Shown here: positions 26,295-34,580 of the stretch, piece after piece
Position numbering within the stretch: position 1 is the first letter of the stretch
How the letters are laid out: every line of letters begins with the position of its first letter
DNA from: Streptomyces sp. NBC_00539
Lineage (GTDB): Bacteria; Actinomycetota; Actinomycetes; Streptomycetales; Streptomycetaceae
DNA: 64,000 bases
Direction of reading: 5' to 3'
Assembly: GCF_036346105.1 (NCBI RefSeq)
Contig: NZ_CP107811.1
Span: forward strand, 6,219,501-6,283,500
The notes under the pieces: model-generated
Database searches by the model: none
Told to the model about the DNA's origin: nothing
What the model saw: the letters and a program-made list of their open reading frames with translations, nothing else
Translations under genes and position numbers: made by a program

Positions 26295-27824
26295 GTGTCC
26301 ACAGAACCCACCGGTCCCGGAACCAGCACCGCCGCCGACGCTCGCGACGCCGCACCGCGGCCCGATCCACGCCGCTGGTGGATCCTCGCGGTGATCGGCC
26401 TCGCCCAGGTCATGGTCGTCCTGGACGCCACGGTCGTGAACATCGCCCTGCCCTCCGCCCAGGCCGACATCGGCTTCTCCGACGGCCAGCGCCAGTGGGT
26501 GGTGACCGCGTACGCCATGGCCTTCGGCAGCCTGCTGCTGCTCGGCGGCAGACTCGCCGACCTGTTCGGGCGCCGCAGGGCCTTCATCATCGGCCAGGCC
26601 GGTTTCGCGGTGTCCTCCGCGGTCGGCGGCTCGGCGGCCACTTTCGGTCTGCTGGTCGGCGCCCGCGCCTGCCAGGGCGTGTTCGCGGCCCTGCTGGCGC
26701 CCGCGGCCCTCTCGCTGCTCACCACCACGTTCACCGCCCCCGCGGAACGGGCGCGGGCCTTCGGTGTGTTCGGGGCCCTGGCCTCCTCCGGCGGGGCGGT
26801 GGGACTGCTGCTGGGCGGGGTGCTCACCGAGCACCTCAGCTGGCGCTCCACCCTCTACGTGAACGTGCTCTTCGCCATCGCCGCCGTGCTCGGGGCCCTC
26901 CTGCTGCTCCCGCCGCAGCCCGCCGCCACCCGGACCCGGCTGGACCTGCCCGGCACCGCCCTGGCCTCCACGGGCGTCTTCTGCCTCGTCTACGGGCTCG
27001 CCGGGGCGGGCTCCCAGGGCTGGCTCTCCCTGCGCGCCGGGGGTTTCCTGTGCGCCGGCGTCCTGCTGATCGCCGCCTTCGCCCTGTGGCAGGGCCGCTC
27101 CACGCATCCCCTGCTGCCCCTGCGGATCGTGCTCGACCGGGTGCGGGGCGCGGCACTGCTGGCCATGTTCATCGCCGGCGTCGCCACCTTCGGGGTGTTC
27201 CTGTTCCTGACGTTCTACCTCCAGCACACCCGGGGCTACAGCCCGGCCATGACCGGTCTGGCATTCCTGCCGATGTCCGGCGCGATCATGTTCAGCGCGA
27301 TGGGCAGCGGCTCGGCCCGGTTGCGCAAGGTCGGCGGGCGCACGCGTGTCGCCGGCGGGATGCTGCTGGCGGCGGGCGGGATGGCATGGCTGACCCGCCT
27401 CTCCGTCGACGGGTCCTACATGATCGAGGTGCTGCCGGCCCAGATCGCCTCCGGCCTCGGTGTCGGACTGCTGACGGCGGCGGCCATGAACCTCGCCACG
27501 GCGGGCATCGCTCCCGGGGAGGCCGGAGTCGGCTCCGCCACCGTCAACTCGATGCGCCAGATCGGGGGCTCGGTCGGCACGGCGCTGATGAGCACTTTCG
27601 CGGCCGCCGCGACGGCCGGCTACCTGGCGACGCACCGGCAGCCCGGACCGCTCACCGCGGGCCGGGCTGCCGTGGAGGGCTGTCACGCCGCTTTCACGGC
27701 TTCGGCCGTGGTCTTCGCCGCCGGAGCCGTCCTGACGTGGTTCATGCTGCCCGAGGGACTGTCGGTGGAGCGGAGCCACGGTCGCCCCGGGCAGCCCAGG
27801 GGGTCAGAGGCAGTTCGCGATTGA
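26295..27824 (+). CDS. MFS transporter, DHA2 (EmrB/QacA-like) family
   Basis: An inner-membrane exporter of 509 aa with about 14 helices. It has the DHA2 signature VVLDATVVNIALP in helix 1, the loop GRLADLFGRRRAFI, GARACQGVFAALLAPAALSL near helix 4, and the late patch NSMRQIGGSVGTAL. Such pumps export drugs or secondary metabolites by proton antiport. The GTG at 26295 has GGAG 7 nt upstream, while the longer upstream frame would begin inside the oppositely oriented YciO gene. Its 3' end overlaps the convergent RTX-like gene by 21 nt. No regulator adjoins. Confidence 0.92.
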   Translation: MSTEPTGPGTSTAADARDAAPRPDPRRWWILAVIGLAQVMVVLDATVVNIALPSAQADIGFSDGQRQWVVTAYAMAFGSLLLLGGRLADLFGRRRAFIIGQAGFAVSSAVGGSAATFGLLVGARACQGVFAALLAPAALSLLTTTFTAPAERARAFGVFGALASSGGAVGLLLGGVLTEHLSWRSTLYVNVLFAIAAVLGALLLLPPQPAATRTRLDLPGTALASTGVFCLVYGLAGAGSQGWLSLRAGGFLCAGVLLIAAFALWQGRSTHPLLPLRIVLDRVRGAALLAMFIAGVATFGVFLFLTFYLQHTRGYSPAMTGLAFLPMSGAIMFSAMGSGSARLRKVGGRTRVAGGMLLAAGGMAWLTRLSVDGSYMIEVLPAQIASGLGVGLLTAAAMNLATAGIAPGEAGVGSATVNSMRQIGGSVGTALMSTFAAAATAGYLATHRQPGPLTAGRAAVEGCHAAFTASAVVFAAGAVLTWFMLPEGLSVERSHGRPGQPRGSEAVRD

Positions 27825-28604
27825 GCTGCGGATCCGGTCGCCGGTCGAGAAGTGCTTGACCTTGCAGTGGTTGGTGCCGATGCCGCCGTCGACCTGTCCG
27901 TAGCCGGGGCCGATGGTCAGGACGGAATCGTTCTGGCCGCGGACCCGGTCGTCACCGGGGCCGCCCAGGATGACGCCCGCGGACTCCGAACCCACCGACT
28001 TGGGCTCGATGACGTCGTCGCCGGCGCCGCCGAGCACCCGGCCGCCGAGGTCGACGTTGCCCGTGCGGATCAGGTCGTTGCCGTCGTTGCCGAAGACCTG
28101 GCCGCCGCCGCGCTCGTACTCGCCCGGCGCGCCCATCACGCTGCCGGTGGTGATGGTGTCGTTGCCGTGGTCTCCGTACACGGCGGCACCGTGGGCCGCC
28201 GTGCCGACGACGAGGGCGGTGATGATCGTGTCGTTCCCCAGGCCGCCGCGCACCGTCGAGTTGCCGTTGCGCGGGTACAGGTTGTTGACCTGCAGCGTGT
28301 CGTCACCTTCGCCGCCGAGCACCTGGGCGTCGATGAGCATGCCCTTCACCCGGATGTTGTCGTTGCCGCCCTTGCCGTCGATGATGGCGTTCTCGACGTC
28401 GTTCTCGCACACGATGGTGTCGGGTCCGTCCGTGCCCTCCACCACCGGCCCGGGACGGGCTTCCTGGCCGTTGACGTAGCACCAGTGGGACGGCAGGGGT
28501 TCGGCGGCGGCCTGGGCGGGGCCCGACGCGAGCGAGGCGGAGGCGACCACCGTGGCGGCCAGGGCGTACGTCGCGGTGCGAAGCGTGCGGCGAGTGCGCA
28601 GCAT
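27804..28604 (-). CDS. Secreted calcium-binding (RTX-like nonapeptide) protein
   Basis: A 266-aa exported protein. The signal peptide (residues 1 to about 32) ends GPAQAAA. The mature part has many short strands with Gly-Asp loops of the RTX type: VEGTDGPDTIVCEND, DGKGGNDNIRVK, LGGEGDDTLQV, RGGLGNDTI, YGDHGNDTI, FGNDGNDLIRTG, LGGAGDDVI and LGGPGDDRV, which would bind calcium in a parallel beta roll. Cysteines near the N- and C-termini may close the roll. GGGAG precedes the ATG at 28604. A structural or hypha-associated role is possible; the function is not known. Confidence 0.85.
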   Translation of the reverse strand: MLRTRRTLRTATYALAATVVASASLASGPAQAAAEPLPSHWCYVNGQEARPGPVVEGTDGPDTIVCENDVENAIIDGKGGNDNIRVKGMLIDAQVLGGEGDDTLQVNNLYPRNGNSTVRGGLGNDTIITALVVGTAAHGAAVYGDHGNDTITTGSVMGAPGEYERGGGQVFGNDGNDLIRTGNVDLGGRVLGGAGDDVIEPKSVGSESAGVILGGPGDDRVRGQNDSVLTIGPGYGQVDGGIGTNHCKVKHFSTGDRIRSSIANCL

Positions 28605-28660
28605 TGAGTCTCCCGAGCGTGGTGAGGGGTGGGAAGGGGAACGGTGTCCCGGCCGCGAGG

Positions 28661-28680
28661 GGCCGGCCGGTCGGCCGGCC
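28661..28680 (-). terminator. Possible terminator at the end of the RppA operon
   Basis: GGCCGGCC-GGTC-GGCCGGCC forms an 8-bp stem with a 4-nt loop, 6 nt after the cupin stop codon. Confidence 0.45.
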
Positions 28681-28685
28681 GCCAA

Positions 28686-29222
28686 TCAGGACGGGCCGTG
28701 GCGCAGCGGTGTCAGCTGCTCGATGTCGTAGCGGGCCCGCAGTTCCCGGATGGCCGAGGCGTCCGGTGAGGGGTTGGCGTCGAGCAGTTCGAGGAGCTCC
28801 TCGAAGTACCGTTCGTGGTCGGGCGGGGGAGAGGCCTGGAAGAACATCCGGGCCGGTTCCCCCGTGGGGTTGGCGAAGGCGTGCGGACAGCCGGGCGGTA
28901 CGACGATGACCGTCCCCGGGGTGGCCCGGACGACCTGGCGGCCGTCGAGCGACTCCCAGCGTCGCCAGTCGTCGCCGCTACGGACGCGAGGCTCGAACGC
29001 CATCACGTCGAGTTCACCCTCCAGGACGTAGAACAGCTCCTCGCTGCGCGTGTGGAGGTGCGCCCCGACATCGAATCCGGGCGGTACGACGACCTCGAAG
29101 CTGGAGGCGACCCGTGAGTCCTTGCCCGTGACCTTGAAGGTGACCTGCTGGGCGGCGCTGTGCAGGGTGCGGCCGTGTCCCGGTGGCACCAGCAGTCCGT
29201 GCCGGGCCAGGTGCGCCGTCAC
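28686..29222 (-). CDS. Cupin protein, probable MomA-type flaviolin-forming monooxygenase
   Basis: A 178-aa single-domain cupin. The metal-site pattern is clear: AHLHTRSEELFYVLEGELDV (His, His, Glu) and then PGTVIVVPPGCPHAFAN (the second motif's His). Cupins in this position of the RppA cluster (MomA, and SCO1208 in S. coelicolor) oxidise 1,3,6,8-tetrahydroxynaphthalene to flaviolin. The gene's GTG overlaps the P450 stop codon (GTGA), so it is translated with that gene in the order rppA-P450-cupin. Assignment rests on position and fold, not on an alignment. Confidence 0.75.
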   Translation of the reverse strand: MTAHLARHGLLVPPGHGRTLHSAAQQVTFKVTGKDSRVASSFEVVVPPGFDVGAHLHTRSEELFYVLEGELDVMAFEPRVRSGDDWRRWESLDGRQVVRATPGTVIVVPPGCPHAFANPTGEPARMFFQASPPPDHERYFEELLELLDANPSPDASAIRELRARYDIEQLTPLRHGPS

Positions 29223-30460
29223 GACCAGGTCACCGGCAGCGCCTCGGGTCCGCGGATCAGCGCCCCCGGCCGCCAGCCCAGTTCCTCCACCGGCACCGCG
29301 AACCGCGGGTCGGGGAAACGGTCCAGCAGCGCGTTCACGAGCAGCTCGGACTCCAGCCGGGCCAGCATGTTGCCGGGGCAGAAGTGCGGCCCGTAGCCGA
29401 AGGAGACGTGCGCGTTGGGCGTGCGGTCCGGCCGGATCTCGTCGGGGTCGGGGAAGACCTCCGGGTCCCGGTTCGCGGCCAGGTAGGAGACGTACACCGC
29501 CTCGCCGGCGCGGATGACCTGGCCGGCGACCTCGACGTCCTCGAGGGCGATCCGGGACAGCCCGACCGAGTTGCGGTGCGGGATGTAACGCAGGAGCTCG
29601 TTGATGGCCGTGGGCCGCAGGGCGGGCGAGGCGCGCAGCTCGTCCATCAGATCCGGCCGGGTGAGCAGGACGTACACCATGTTGCCGACGTTGTTGGTGA
29701 CGGCCTCGCCACCGATCTGCAGGAGCAGGGCCAGCCCGACGGCCTCTTCCTCGGTGACCTCGCCGGCCGCGACCGCCCCGGCGAGCATGCCGATGACGTC
29801 GCCCACCCCGTCGGCCCCGCCGTCCTCGCCCCTGGCGCCGCGGCAGGCCCGCAGCCGCTCACCCAGGTAGGCGCACATCTGCGTCTTCGCCTGCTCGCTG
29901 CGCTCGGCGCCCTGGGCGGAGGACAGGATCTTGGCGGTCCACTCGTGCATCTTGGGGCGGTCCTGCTCCGGAACGCCCATCAGCTCGCAGACCACCGCGA
30001 GCGGGAACGGCGCCAGCAGTCGCTCCGTGAGGTCCGCGGGCGGCCCGTCGCGCAGGATCGCGTCGACGAGCTCGTCCAGCATGTGTTGCGCCCTGGTCCG
30101 CAGGCGCTCCACCCCGGCGGTGGTGAACGCGGCGGCGACGGTGCGGCGCAGCCGCGTGTGGTCGGGCGGGTCTTCGATGCCGACCGCCCCGGGGGCCGGG
30201 ATGAAGTGGGGGGCCAGACGGGTGACGTCGTGCTCCATCACCAGCTTGCGGCTGAACCGGGGGTCGTTGGTGACCATCCGCACGTCGTCGTACCGGCAGA
30301 CGAGCCAGGCCCATCCGCTCCCGTTGGGGAGTGTGATGCGGGTGATCGGCCCCGCGCGCATCAGCTCGGCGAGGACGGGGTCGAAGTCGACCCCGTCCAG
30401 GTCCAGGGCGGGCCAGTGCGTGACGGGTGGCCTAGAGGTGGCGGGGCCGTCCTTCAGCAT
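29219..30460 (-). CDS. Cytochrome P450 of the RppA cluster (CYP158-like)
   Basis: A soluble 413-aa P450. The heme loop is FGYGPHFCPGNMLAR, the ExxR is NELLRYIPHR, and IEDPPDHTRLRRTVAAAF is the C helix. The I-helix reads LLLQIGGEAVTNNVGNM: the usual acid-Thr pair is missing, as in CYP158 enzymes, where water networks and substrate hydroxyls replace the Thr. CYP158A enzymes couple flaviolin into dimers and trimers. The start at 30460 has GGGAGGAA about 9 nt upstream. The gene begins 16 nt after rppA and overlaps the cupin, so rppA, P450 and cupin are one operon. Two P450 genes flank rppA. Confidence 0.88.
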   Translation of the reverse strand: MLKDGPATSRPPVTHWPALDLDGVDFDPVLAELMRAGPITRITLPNGSGWAWLVCRYDDVRMVTNDPRFSRKLVMEHDVTRLAPHFIPAPGAVGIEDPPDHTRLRRTVAAAFTTAGVERLRTRAQHMLDELVDAILRDGPPADLTERLLAPFPLAVVCELMGVPEQDRPKMHEWTAKILSSAQGAERSEQAKTQMCAYLGERLRACRGARGEDGGADGVGDVIGMLAGAVAAGEVTEEEAVGLALLLQIGGEAVTNNVGNMVYVLLTRPDLMDELRASPALRPTAINELLRYIPHRNSVGLSRIALEDVEVAGQVIRAGEAVYVSYLAANRDPEVFPDPDEIRPDRTPNAHVSFGYGPHFCPGNMLARLESELLVNALLDRFPDPRFAVPVEELGWRPGALIRGPEALPVTWS

Positions 30461-30476
30461 CGTTCGGATTCCTCCC

Positions 30477-31538
30477 TCACGGGGTCGCCGGATCCGAAAC
30501 CCAGCTCCCGATCGAGATCTCGGCGGTGATGCCCGGCCCGAACCCGGCGAGCATGCCCTTGGCGGCATGGGCGGTGCCGTTCTCGTCGAAGAGCCGGCGC
30601 AGGGCGTCCAGGACCACGGCGCTTGCGATGTTGCCGTATTCCGTCAGTGTGGCCCGACTGAAGCGGAATGCCTCGGCAGGCACACCGAGGTACTTGCTGA
30701 GGTCGTCCAGGATCCTCGGGCCACCGGCGTGGATGATGTAGAAATCCAGCGCCGAGGCGTTCCACCCGTGCGCCTGGGCGAGGCGTTTGAGTGACGGGGC
30801 CAGCGGTTCCATCGTGCCCGGGACGCGCCGGTCGAGCTTGAAGTGGAATCCGGTGGCCTTGACGTCGTACATGATCCAGTCCTCCGTCTCCGGGATGATG
30901 TACGACCCGTTGCGGTGGAGGTCCACGCCCGTGCCGCCCCGGCCGCGGACGACGACCGCGCCGACGCCGTCACCGAAGAGGCCGTTGGAGAGCAGGTTGC
31001 CGACCTCCAGGTCGCTCGGCTGGTAGCAGAGCGAGCAGAACTCGCAGGAGACGATCAACGCGTTCGCCGCCGGGTAGGCGGTGCAGAAGTCGTGCGCCCG
31101 GTTCACCGCCGCACCGCCCGCCGCACAGCCCAGCTGGGCGATGGGGAGCTGTCTCGTATCGGTGCGGAAGCCCATCGAGTTGATCATCCAGGCGGTCAGC
31201 GACGGCATCAGGAAGCCCGTGCACGACACGAAGATGATCAGATCGATGTTCTCGGGACGCAGCTGCGCGTCATCGAGGGCCCCGCGTACCACCGCCGGTA
31301 TCCGGTCCTTGGCCTCCGCCTCGTAGACGGCATTGCGTTGTTCGAGGCCGGGGTGCCGCAAGGTCTCCTCGATGGGACGCACGATGTGCCGCTTCGCGAC
31401 GCCGGTGTTCCGGATCAGGCGCAGCGCGAGGTCGAGCTGCGGGTGATCGGCGTGAACGGACCGGGCCAGATCCAGGGTCTGCTCCATGGTGATCACGTGC
31501 TCGGGCACGTGCACCGTTGGTCTGCACAGAGTCGCCAC
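30477..31538 (-). CDS. rppA: Type III polyketide synthase, 1,3,6,8-tetrahydroxynaphthalene synthase
   Basis: A 353-aa homodimeric chalcone-synthase-like enzyme that condenses five malonyl-CoA units into tetrahydroxynaphthalene, the precursor of flaviolin and naphthoquinone pigments. The catalytic triad sits at the RppA positions: Cys138 (AQLGCAAGGAA), His270 (IIHAGGPRIL) and Asn303 (YGNIASAV). The N-terminus MATLCRPTVHVPEHVITMEQ matches RppA proteins, so the GTG at 31538 is the start, with AAGGAGAG about 8 nt upstream; a longer frame to 31649 lacks support. It is followed by a P450 and a cupin gene and is divergent from a second P450. Confidence 0.96.
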   Translation of the reverse strand: MATLCRPTVHVPEHVITMEQTLDLARSVHADHPQLDLALRLIRNTGVAKRHIVRPIEETLRHPGLEQRNAVYEAEAKDRIPAVVRGALDDAQLRPENIDLIIFVSCTGFLMPSLTAWMINSMGFRTDTRQLPIAQLGCAAGGAAVNRAHDFCTAYPAANALIVSCEFCSLCYQPSDLEVGNLLSNGLFGDGVGAVVVRGRGGTGVDLHRNGSYIIPETEDWIMYDVKATGFHFKLDRRVPGTMEPLAPSLKRLAQAHGWNASALDFYIIHAGGPRILDDLSKYLGVPAEAFRFSRATLTEYGNIASAVVLDALRRLFDENGTAHAAKGMLAGFGPGITAEISIGSWVSDPATP

Positions 31539-31743
31539 AGTCGGCTCTCCTTTCCTTTCCCGACCAAGCCTCACGGACCCGTGCCGGTTCCGCTCGTCGG
31601 ATCCGCGCCGCCTGGCGACGTGCGCCATTGCGGTGACAGTCGCAGCCACAGGCAGCGGAGCGAGCCGGTGCCGGGAAGGGATCGTCAGCCGGAGTCCCGG
31701 CGCATTCGCCTACCTGGAGTGACATCAAGGCTGGGAGACCACC

Positions 31744-33000
31744 ATGACGACAGACCCCGACACGGCTCTTGGGACGCGTCCGGACCCGCCTGCGGAGGGG
31801 CCGGTGCACTGCTGGAACCTGGATGACCTCGAAGGCCTGCAGTTCGATCCGTTCCTGCACGCCCGGCTCCAGGACGACAGGGCCACTCGGGTGAAACTGC
31901 CGTTCGGTGAGGGCAGCGCCTGGCTCATGGCGCGCTACGCCGACGTCAAGGCCGCCACGACAGATCCGCGCTTCAGCAGGCAGGAACTGGTCGGGCGCAC
32001 GATCACCAGCTCCTCGCCGCACGCGATCGCCTCGCAGAAGGCGTCACTGAACTACGCCGACCCGCCCCGCCTCAACGACATGCGCCGCGTGGTGGCGCGG
32101 GCCTTCACCGGCAAGAGCATGCAGCGGCTGCGGCCCTCCGTGCAGGCCACCGCCGACCGGCTCCTGGACGGGATGGAGGAGCACGGCTCACCCGCCGACC
32201 TCGTGGAACACCTGCACGGTCCCTTCCCGCTCGCGGCCGTCGCCGACCTCCTCGGGATGCCGCGGGACATGCGCGAGGGCATGACCTCCTGGGCGAACGT
32301 GATCATGACGCCGGGTCCGGCCCCGGAACGCAGCGCCGACGCGATGAAGACCGTCCGCGAGAGCGTCGTCGCGCTCCTCGCGCTGCGCCGCGCGCAGGCG
32401 GCGGACGAGCCGGGCGAGGACCTCGCCGCCGTCCTCGCGGCCGCCGCCGACGAAGGGGAGATCACCGAGGCGGAGGCCGTCTCCCTCGCCACCGCGATCC
32501 TGGTGAGCGGCGCCCACGCGGTGCGCAACAACAGCGCCAACATGATCTACGCCCTGCTCACCCATCCGGAGCACATGGCCCGGCTGCGCGCCGAACCGGA
32601 GATGATCCCGCAGGCCGTCGACGAACTGCTGCGCTTCATCCCGCACCGCAGCGGCGTCGGCATCCCGCGGGTCGCCACGAGGGACGTCGAGCTGGGCGGG
32701 GTACTGATCCGGCAGGGGGAGGTCGTCTACTCCTCGTACCTCGCGGCCAACCGCGACCCGGCCGTCTTCCCGAACCCGGACGCGCTGGACTTCGACCGCG
32801 GCCCCATCGCCCACATGGCCTTCGGCAACGGGCCCCACCACTGCGTCGGCTCGATGCTGGCCCGGATGGAGTCCGAGATCATCGTCGCCACCCTGCTCGA
32901 CCGGTACCCGAGGCTGGAGCTGGCGGTGCCGCCGGAGCAGATCGAGTGGCAGCCGGGCGCCCTGATCCGCGGGCCCAAGACCCTCCCGGTGACCTGGTGA
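31744..33000 (+). CDS. Cytochrome P450, CYP158A2-like (biflaviolin synthase type)
   Basis: A soluble 418-aa P450. Its heme loop is FGNGPHHCVGSMLAR with Cys367. The I-helix reads LVSGAHAVRNNSANM (about 253-267), lacking the usual Thr, a hallmark of CYP158A2 in which Ala replaces it. The ExxR motif is DELLRFIPHR. CYP158A2 dimerises flaviolin with C-C bonds to form biflaviolin, a UV-protecting pigment. GGGAG lies close to the ATG. The gene is divergent from rppA across a 205-nt gap, and its stop overlaps the start of an acyl-CoA carboxylase epsilon-like gene. Confidence 0.92.
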   Translation: MTTDPDTALGTRPDPPAEGPVHCWNLDDLEGLQFDPFLHARLQDDRATRVKLPFGEGSAWLMARYADVKAATTDPRFSRQELVGRTITSSSPHAIASQKASLNYADPPRLNDMRRVVARAFTGKSMQRLRPSVQATADRLLDGMEEHGSPADLVEHLHGPFPLAAVADLLGMPRDMREGMTSWANVIMTPGPAPERSADAMKTVRESVVALLALRRAQAADEPGEDLAAVLAAAADEGEITEAEAVSLATAILVSGAHAVRNNSANMIYALLTHPEHMARLRAEPEMIPQAVDELLRFIPHRSGVGIPRVATRDVELGGVLIRQGEVVYSSYLAANRDPAVFPNPDALDFDRGPIAHMAFGNGPHHCVGSMLARMESEIIVATLLDRYPRLELAVPPEQIEWQPGALIRGPKTLPVTW

Positions 33001-33251
33001 TACGCCGGATCCAGGTGGTCCGCGGCAACCCGGACCACAGAGAACTGGCGGCCCTCACGACCGCCCTGGTCATGCTGGCCCGCAGCGCCCCGGCGGTGCA
33101 CGAACACCACCACCACGCACACCCGCACCACCATCACCGCCGCCGTGCCCACTGGGACCGCCACTCGACCCTCGTCCACCCCGCCAACTCCTGGCGCGCC
33201 CGTCCCCCGCTCCACAGGACGGGGCACGACCAGACGGGCAGCCGCGTCTGA
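32997..33251 (+). CDS. Acyl-CoA carboxylase epsilon-like protein with a His-rich centre
   Basis: A small protein of 84 aa. The N-terminus IRRIQVVRGNPDHRELAALT matches the actinobacterial ACC epsilon subunit (VVRGNPTPEELAAL pattern), and the C-terminal tryptophans (RRAHWDRHS, ANSWRARPPL) fit the family tail. Between them is a His-rich run (EHHHHAHPHHHH), giving about 16 His in 84 residues; epsilon subunits usually have an Ala/Pro/Arg linker there. The GTG overlaps the P450 stop (GTGA), so it is coupled to the CYP158A2-like gene. Epsilon subunits help the carboxylase that makes malonyl-CoA or related units, the substrate of RppA. Its role in the cluster is inferred. Confidence 0.72.
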   Translation: MIRRIQVVRGNPDHRELAALTTALVMLARSAPAVHEHHHHAHPHHHHRRRAHWDRHSTLVHPANSWRARPPLHRTGHDQTGSRV

Positions 33252-33407
33252 GCGCGGGCGCGCGGGGGCCGCGCACGCCGCCTCGGGGGCGACCTGCTGC
33301 CCCTGGGCGGCCTGCGCTTCTGCGCGCTCTCGCCCCGCCGGGCCGTCCCGCCCGCCCCGAGCCGGCCGTCCGCCGCGAGCCGGCCGTCCGCCGGCCCGTA
33401 CGCGGGG

Positions 33408-34580
33408 TCACTGCACGATCAGGGAGTGCGGGGGGCGTGACGGGACGGCGGGCAGCCGCAGGGGGCGGCGGCCCGGGGTGACCGAGCCCAGGACGCGCGG
33501 CCCCGAGGCGCCCGTGCATCCGGGCACGTTGCCCGGCAGCCCGTGCAGCGTGAGGTATCCCAGCACCGCGAACGCGTAGGCCTCCTTCGCGGCGGCCGGC
33601 AGGCCGAGCTCCTGCGAGCCGCGCAGCACTGCGGGGCCCAGTTCCGCGCGCAGCATCGCCGTCAGCGTCGGATTGCGGACGCCCCCGCCCGAGGCGAACA
33701 CCTCGGTGGCCCCCAGCGGACGCAGCGCGGCGGCGATCGTGGTGGCGGTGAGACGCGTCAGCGTGGCGATGAGGTCCTCGGGCGGGAGAGCGGCGAAGGC
33801 CGGGTCGGCCGCCGTGCCCCGCAGGTAGTCGCGGTGGAAGAGCTCCTTGCCGGTCGTCTTGGGCCAGGGCATCCGGTAGTACGGCTCCGCCAGCAGCCGT
33901 TCCAGCAAGGGGGCGTGGACCCGCCCGGCCGCCGCGAGGGCGCCGTCCTCGTCGTACGCCAGCCGCCCGCCTGTCACCTCCCGCACCGCGGCGTCGATCA
34001 GCGCGTTGCCCGGGCCGGTGTCGAAGGCCACGGGGTCACCGCCCGAGGGGACGACGGTCAGGTTCGCGATGCCGCCGATGTTCAGCGCGGCCGGGACACC
34101 GGGCCGCCCGCGCAGCAGCATCAGGTCGACCAGGCTCACCAGCGGCGCACCCTGGCCGCCCGCCGCCACGTCGCGCGGGCGGAACCCGGAGACGACGGGG
34201 CAGCCGCTGCCCTCCGCGATCCAGGCCGGCTCACCGAGCTGGAGCGTGCCGCTCACCCGGCCGTCCTGCGTCCAGTGGTACACGGTCTGGCCGTGGGAGG
34301 CGACCAACTCCGCCCGGCCCCCGCACAGTTCCCGGTCGGCGCGGACCGCCAGCCGGGCGAAGGCCTGCCCGATGCGGGTGTCCAGGCGGCAGACGTCGGC
34401 CATCGTGGTCGCCGCGGGCGGCAGCGCGGCCGCCAGGGCGGCCCGTACGTCGTCGGGGTACGGTTCGCCGACCATCCCCAGCGGTGTCAGGCGCAGCGTC
34501 CCGTCCTCGGCGCTCAGATCGGCGGCCGCGGCGTCGACGGCGTCGTACGAGGTCCCCGACATCAGGCCGATCACCCTCAT
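33408..34580 (-). CDS. anmK: Anhydro-N-acetylmuramic acid kinase
   Basis: A cytoplasmic peptidoglycan-recycling enzyme of 390 aa that opens and phosphorylates 1,6-anhydro-MurNAc to MurNAc-6-phosphate with ATP. Family patches are present: GLMSGTSYDAVDAAAADL at the N-terminus, ELVASHGQTVYHW, FRPRDVAAGGQGAPLV, NIGGIANLTVVP, AFDTGPGNALIDA and FASGGGVRNPTLTAML. The length is normal for AnmK. Its ATG overlaps the stop of the MHS transporter upstream (ATGA), so the two genes are coupled and form an operon. This is the only wall-recycling kinase gene in the window. Confidence 0.95.
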   Translation of the reverse strand: MRVIGLMSGTSYDAVDAAAADLSAEDGTLRLTPLGMVGEPYPDDVRAALAAALPPAATTMADVCRLDTRIGQAFARLAVRADRELCGGRAELVASHGQTVYHWTQDGRVSGTLQLGEPAWIAEGSGCPVVSGFRPRDVAAGGQGAPLVSLVDLMLLRGRPGVPAALNIGGIANLTVVPSGGDPVAFDTGPGNALIDAAVREVTGGRLAYDEDGALAAAGRVHAPLLERLLAEPYYRMPWPKTTGKELFHRDYLRGTAADPAFAALPPEDLIATLTRLTATTIAAALRPLGATEVFASGGGVRNPTLTAMLRAELGPAVLRGSQELGLPAAAKEAYAFAVLGYLTLHGLPGNVPGCTGASGPRVLGSVTPGRRPLRLPAVPSRPPHSLIVQ

